Positions 6,298-8,856 of a stretch of DNA of 8,856 bases are shown in pieces. Under the pieces are notes generated by a model. The model did not search any database. It saw only the letters and a list, made by a program, of their open reading frames with translations, and had not been told where the DNA came from. This DNA is from Alphaproteobacteria bacterium (lineage in GTDB: Bacteria > Pseudomonadota > Alphaproteobacteria > Rickettsiales > Rickettsiaceae): the NCBI GenBank assembly GCA_020630305.1, contig JAHDBQ010000023.1, forward strand, positions 1 to 8,856, given 5' to 3'. The stretch's first letter is position 1, and each line of letters opens with the position of its first letter. The translations under genes and the position numbers were made by a program.

Positions 6298-6327
6298 AGA
6301 AGGAATTCGAATATTCTTCTTTTTTTT
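6298..6327 (+). terminator. Rho-independent terminator of the rimK operon
   Basis: AGAAGGA at 6298-6304 pairs with TTCTTCT at 6314-6320 (one G-U) and is followed directly by seven further T (6321-6327). A variant fold with one bulged G gives AGAA-GAAT/ATTC-TTCT and a 6-base loop. It lies 37 bases after the last stop of the operon. The stem is AT-rich, as expected in this genome. Confidence 0.65.
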
Positions 6328-6448
6328 ACGCCCCCTTGTAAATAAATTATAATTCGACGTTAGCCCTGGGTTCAAAACTACTAAGATAGTTAAATTCATT
6401 ATATTAAAGCATTCTGACATAAAAAATTTGTATTTATTAAATATCCAC

Positions 6449-6475
6449 TTGACTAGATTTTTATGCTGGTATATC
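6449..6475 (+). promoter_or_regulatory. Candidate extended -10 promoter for the HTH-TM-TPR gene
   Basis: TTGACT (6449-6454, five of six) is followed after 15 bases by TATATC (6470-6475), which is preceded by TGG to give an extended -10 motif that tolerates poor spacing. A perfect TATAAT at 6481-6486 is an alternative -10 without a good -35. Either would yield a leader of roughly 90-100 bases. Confidence 0.4.
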
Positions 6476-6486
6476 CTACCTATAAT

Positions 6487-6564
6487 TGATTACTGACACC
6501 TTCTGTAATCAGAGATATAGAGGTATTGTGGTAAATACTAACTAAGTATTTTTTACAAAGTTAG
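6487..6564 (+). promoter_or_regulatory. Structured 5' leader with mutually exclusive hairpins
   Basis: Three stems are visible. TGATTAC (6487-6493) pairs with GTAATCA (6505-6511). AAATACT (6533-6539) pairs with AGTATTT (6545-6551) and runs into a stretch of six T (6549-6554), giving a weak terminator shape. CTAACT (6538-6543) pairs with AGTTAG (6559-6564), with an inner GTA/TAC, and uses the same bases. The second and third cannot form together, which is the layout of an attenuator. All stems are AT-rich, so stability is doubtful. Confidence 0.3.
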
Positions 6565-6581
6565 ATTGATTTAAGGTAAAT

Positions 6582-8651
6582 ATGAATATCAAAGCATCTC
6601 CATTTAAGATAGAACAATTATATAAAAATCATTTGAGCAAGATAAATAATATAGATTTTACGCCAAGACAGATTGATGTACTATCTTGTTTGATTCATAA
6701 AAGAAATTACGGTAGAATTGCTGAGATCCTGCAGATTAATTCTACCAGAACTGTTCATACTCACATAAGGGGTAAACTGCAGAATATATCTGTAGAAGAT
6801 GTTATAGATTTTATCGATAGTTCTGGCGTGAGAAAACAGCTTGCCGAATGTTATTTTCATATCCTTGCTGCGCATTATTTTAGTAAGAAGTTAAAAGCGA
6901 TTAAGTTACTAAATAGAAGCAAAATTAATATAAGTTTTACACAAGAGCTAGTAAGCTCAATTGATTCTGCGTTACTTGCAAAACTTACGCGTGATATGGA
7001 AGAAGTAAATATAATTCACAGCGCTGATAATATTGACTACATTATAGGGCTGCAAGGTGATAAGGAAGCAGATTTTACATTTAAAATTAATTCAAATGCA
7101 CCGCCAAAGACACATGATGATTTCACTAATGGATATTACGAGCCATTATTAAAAGCACTTCATAAAATAATTAATAAAGACGAGGTGCTTGATATATCCA
7201 AGAACTTCGCTGAAGAAATTGAGTCGTTAGAAAAATCCTGGCAAGGGGTTGCAACTAAAAGCCCAACTAATACAATTATAGATCCTTTTGCAAATAAGAA
7301 GAAAGTTACTCGGTTTAAAATATCAATTTTTTGTATCTTGATGGTTATTACTTTAATTACAGCTAGTTATTTTATGGTTAGGGAATACACTAGGCCTGAC
7401 ACTGAGAAAATTAAGGAGCAATTAGCACAATATGTGACTAAAATTTCTGCAAATAATGTAATTAAAGTGCAGAAAAATATTAATTATGATTGCTTTAAAA
7501 AGGTGCAATCATTAGCAGATAAGTTCGACGATTATCGATTAAGGGAATATTATACAGGACCAGAAGTTACTTCCGAACAGCTCATGGATTGCTTATATGT
7601 ACTGCATGCGATATCATGTTACTATCAGTATAATCACGATGGCGTAGCAGCAAGAAGAGTTCTTGGTAATGTAAAAGAAATAGTAGAGAAATATATTATT
7701 CTTCGCACGTCAGGTAATATTGATTTTAAAGATCTTTCATATGATGAAATATATGCTGAACTATCAGTAGTTAAAGGTTTAGCAGAGCTATACACAAGAG
7801 TTATATATGCATATGGCAGAACTTATGTATATCAAGGCAATGTAGAAGATGGTAGGGAGTGTTTTAGGTTAGCTGAGTATCTTGGTAAGAAAATGGTTTT
7901 ATATGAAGGTTATGCAGGAGATTTTAATGGTACAAGAGTTATAAACAAAAAGCTAATTAGTGATTATTTAGATAGTAAAAATTATGATATTCTAAAAGAA
8001 TTCTTGAAAAAAGAGATTGAGAAAACTAATGCAGTGTTTAATGATAATACTCAATATTTGCTTGATTATTCTCATAAAAAAAGTAGAGCAGAGCATAATG
8101 TAATGATTCCAGCAAGTAATGATCAGAATTTAGGTTCAGCTAATTTGCGCCTAATAACATATTATTTCGTTCTTCTCAAAATTGAACATAATAGGCCTCG
8201 TATGCTTAAATATGCTGGTAATATAGAACGTGTGATAACAAAGCCAGATGGTTTATATGCTTTTTTAAATAATGGAGAAATGAGTGATCGCATGAAAAGT
8301 AAAATCATTAACAGTATTTGTGATGTGATGATTTTGTTGCATAAGAGAAAAATAAATAATCCATCAATTGTAAACGTTATGTCTCGCATTACAGGTAGAG
8401 CTTACGATGATAATCTGGATTTAGTGATTAACCTTCTTTCTATTAGTAAAAGTAGGAGTAAATATAATGATTTTACAAAGGCAGATGCTTATGATTGCCT
8501 TGCAGCTGTTTACAAATTGAAGGTTAAGGAGCAAGATGTAAGTAAAGAAGATATGATAAGATATAAAAACAATATTACTAGATATTTGAAAAACAGAGAT
8601 ACTATAAACAAGGAACTGCACAGGGTAGGGTGGAGACTTAAGCGAATTTAG
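6582..8651 (+). CDS. Membrane-anchored protein: N-terminal LuxR-like HTH, one TM segment, TPR-like C-terminal region
   Basis: 689 residues; I do not recognise a named family. Residues 24-68 resemble a LuxR/GerE DNA-binding domain: FTPRQIDVLSCLIHK, then GRIAEILQINSTRTVHTHIRGKL, matching the 'tpRe.eVL...IAe.L.is..TV..Hl..i..Kl' pattern. Residues 85-240 are soluble and partly helical. One hydrophobic segment lies at about 245-266 (ISIFCILMVITLITASYFMV), preceded by KKKVTRFK, so the N-terminus is predicted in the cytoplasm and residues 270-689 outside. The C-terminal part is helical; residues about 396-437 (ELYTRVIYAYGRTYVYQGN, DGRECFRLAEYL) look like a TPR unit, with weaker repeats elsewhere. 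The layout recalls ToxR/CadC one-component membrane regulators but with a LuxR-type HTH at the N-terminus. The start is supported by AAGG 5 bases before the ATG. Codons look more AT-rich than in the rim operon (by eye). It has its own promoter. A regulatory role is inference. Confidence 0.8.
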   Translation: MNIKASPFKIEQLYKNHLSKINNIDFTPRQIDVLSCLIHKRNYGRIAEILQINSTRTVHTHIRGKLQNISVEDVIDFIDSSGVRKQLAECYFHILAAHYFSKKLKAIKLLNRSKINISFTQELVSSIDSALLAKLTRDMEEVNIIHSADNIDYIIGLQGDKEADFTFKINSNAPPKTHDDFTNGYYEPLLKALHKIINKDEVLDISKNFAEEIESLEKSWQGVATKSPTNTIIDPFANKKKVTRFKISIFCILMVITLITASYFMVREYTRPDTEKIKEQLAQYVTKISANNVIKVQKNINYDCFKKVQSLADKFDDYRLREYYTGPEVTSEQLMDCLYVLHAISCYYQYNHDGVAARRVLGNVKEIVEKYIILRTSGNIDFKDLSYDEIYAELSVVKGLAELYTRVIYAYGRTYVYQGNVEDGRECFRLAEYLGKKMVLYEGYAGDFNGTRVINKKLISDYLDSKNYDILKEFLKKEIEKTNAVFNDNTQYLLDYSHKKSRAEHNVMIPASNDQNLGSANLRLITYYFVLLKIEHNRPRMLKYAGNIERVITKPDGLYAFLNNGEMSDRMKSKIINSICDVMILLHKRKINNPSIVNVMSRITGRAYDDNLDLVINLLSISKSRSKYNDFTKADAYDCLAAVYKLKVKEQDVSKEDMIRYKNNITRYLKNRDTINKELHRVGWRLKRI

Positions 8652-8656
8652 TTTAA

Positions 8657-8821
8657 TGCCCCTTTGAGGATAACAATGTTAGAAGAACTCTTGATAAGGC
8701 AATTTCCGAAGGAGCGAAATTAGTACAAGATGTGGCAAAAAAAAGCTTGGGGGCGAATTACAGTATACGTAAATGCCCCCAATGGCTATTTAATAGAAGT
8801 ATGTTGAGACTGTTCATTTAA
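8657..8821 (+). pseudogene. Probable decayed gene fragment without a start codon
   Basis: Directly after a TAA at 8654-8656 a frame stays open for 54 codons (CPFEDNNVRRTLDKAISEGAK, then LVQDVAKKSLGANYSIRK) to TAA at 8819-8821. The peptide has the amphipathic, protein-like composition of real coding sequence, yet no ATG stands near its beginning and it lies in a different frame from the gene before it. Its last residues run into what looks like an insertion-sequence end from about 8806. It reads as the remains of a gene truncated at both ends. No family recognised. A 15-codon ORF from the ATG at 8676 in another frame is not credible as an alternative. Confidence 0.3.
8747..8782. repeat. GC-rich hairpin
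   Basis: TTGGGGGC at 8747-8754 is exactly complementary to GCCCCCAA at 8775-8782, with a 20-base loop. Eight pairs, six of them G-C, stand out in this AT-rich DNA. It lies about 95 bases after the stop of the 689-residue gene and could end that transcript, but no T-run follows. It overlaps the decayed frame. Confidence 0.45.
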
Positions 8822-8856
8822 GTGTGTAAAGATAAATTCAACCTATCTGGAAAATG
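8806..8856 (-). mobile_element. Possible end of an IS256-family insertion sequence with transposase C-terminus
   Basis: From about 8806 the sequence GAGACTGTTCA, followed by GTGTGTAAAGA (8822-8832), looks like the terminal inverted repeat of IS256 (Mutator) family elements, whose ends commonly begin G(A/G)GACTGT and carry GTGTAAA. On the minus strand from 8856 a frame reads HFPDRLNLSLHT and stops at 8820-8818. The FxDRL motif a few residues from the end, and a stop inside the inverted repeat, fit the C-terminus of IS256-type transposases. Only about 12 codons are visible, so this is pattern recognition on a short stretch and the rest lies beyond the window. Confidence 0.35.

Larger units (their letters stand above)
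6328..6581. other. Leader region of the 689-residue gene
   Basis: No gene is visible between the operon terminator and the next ATG. The first third has a GC-richer patch (CGCCCCC at 6329-6335, then GTTAGCCCTGGGTTC near 6359-6373). It resembles neither a tRNA nor a complete repeat that I recognise. The rest is AT-rich and holds the promoter and the hairpins listed separately. Confidence 0.4.

Noticed and set aside
6359..6380. GGTTCAAA patch as a tRNA T-loop
   Set aside because: No matching acceptor, D or anticodon stems could be laid out around it.
1..8856. CRISPR array or tandem repeat array
   Set aside because: No regularly spaced direct repeats were found by eye on either strand.

Overview
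The window is AT-rich throughout (judged by eye, not counted). It looks like the chromosome of an intracellular, Rickettsiales-like alphaproteobacterium. That placement is inference and rests on three things: a tryptophanyl-tRNA synthetase of alphaproteobacterial style, an ankyrin-repeat protein with an effector-like layout, and a short palindrome of the GTCATCCCGG...CCGGGATCTC type that is scattered through many alphaproteobacterial and rickettsial genomes. The PlsC fragment at the left edge is less decisive and also resembles gammaproteobacterial versions.

Layout, left to right. Positions 1-425 (minus strand, running off the edge) hold the N-terminal part of a PlsC-type 1-acylglycerol-3-phosphate acyltransferase. 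It is divergent from trpS (517-1503, plus), which is complete. A gap of about 250 bases carries an 11-bp hairpin and the dispersed palindrome, and separates trpS from a convergent ankyrin-repeat gene (1757-2686, minus). Upstream of that gene, 2687-3031 is AT-rich and holds regulatory-looking palindromes and an open frame without a good start that may be gene debris. Positions 3032-3721 contain a reading frame for a highly charged, low-complexity protein broken by one in-frame TAA at 3203-3205.

Positions 3862-6260 form a tight three-gene operon: rimK (protein C-terminal glutamate ligase), an AspA/AstE-type M14 zinc deacylase, and a RimB-type retropepsin-fold protease. It has a plausible promoter in front and a Rho-independent terminator behind. 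Together these could write and remove oligoglutamate tails, with ribosomal protein S6 the classical RimK target. That the two hydrolases act as removers is inference.

After a 321-base leader with a promoter and possibly competing hairpins comes a 689-residue protein (6582-8651). It has an N-terminal LuxR-like helix-turn-helix, one membrane segment near residues 245-266 and a large helical, TPR-like C-terminal part. This is a ToxR/CadC-like arrangement built from other parts, and it is the least familiar gene here. The right edge (8652-8856) holds a probable decayed gene fragment, a GC-rich hairpin, and what looks like the end of an IS256-family insertion sequence with the last residues of its transposase on the minus strand.
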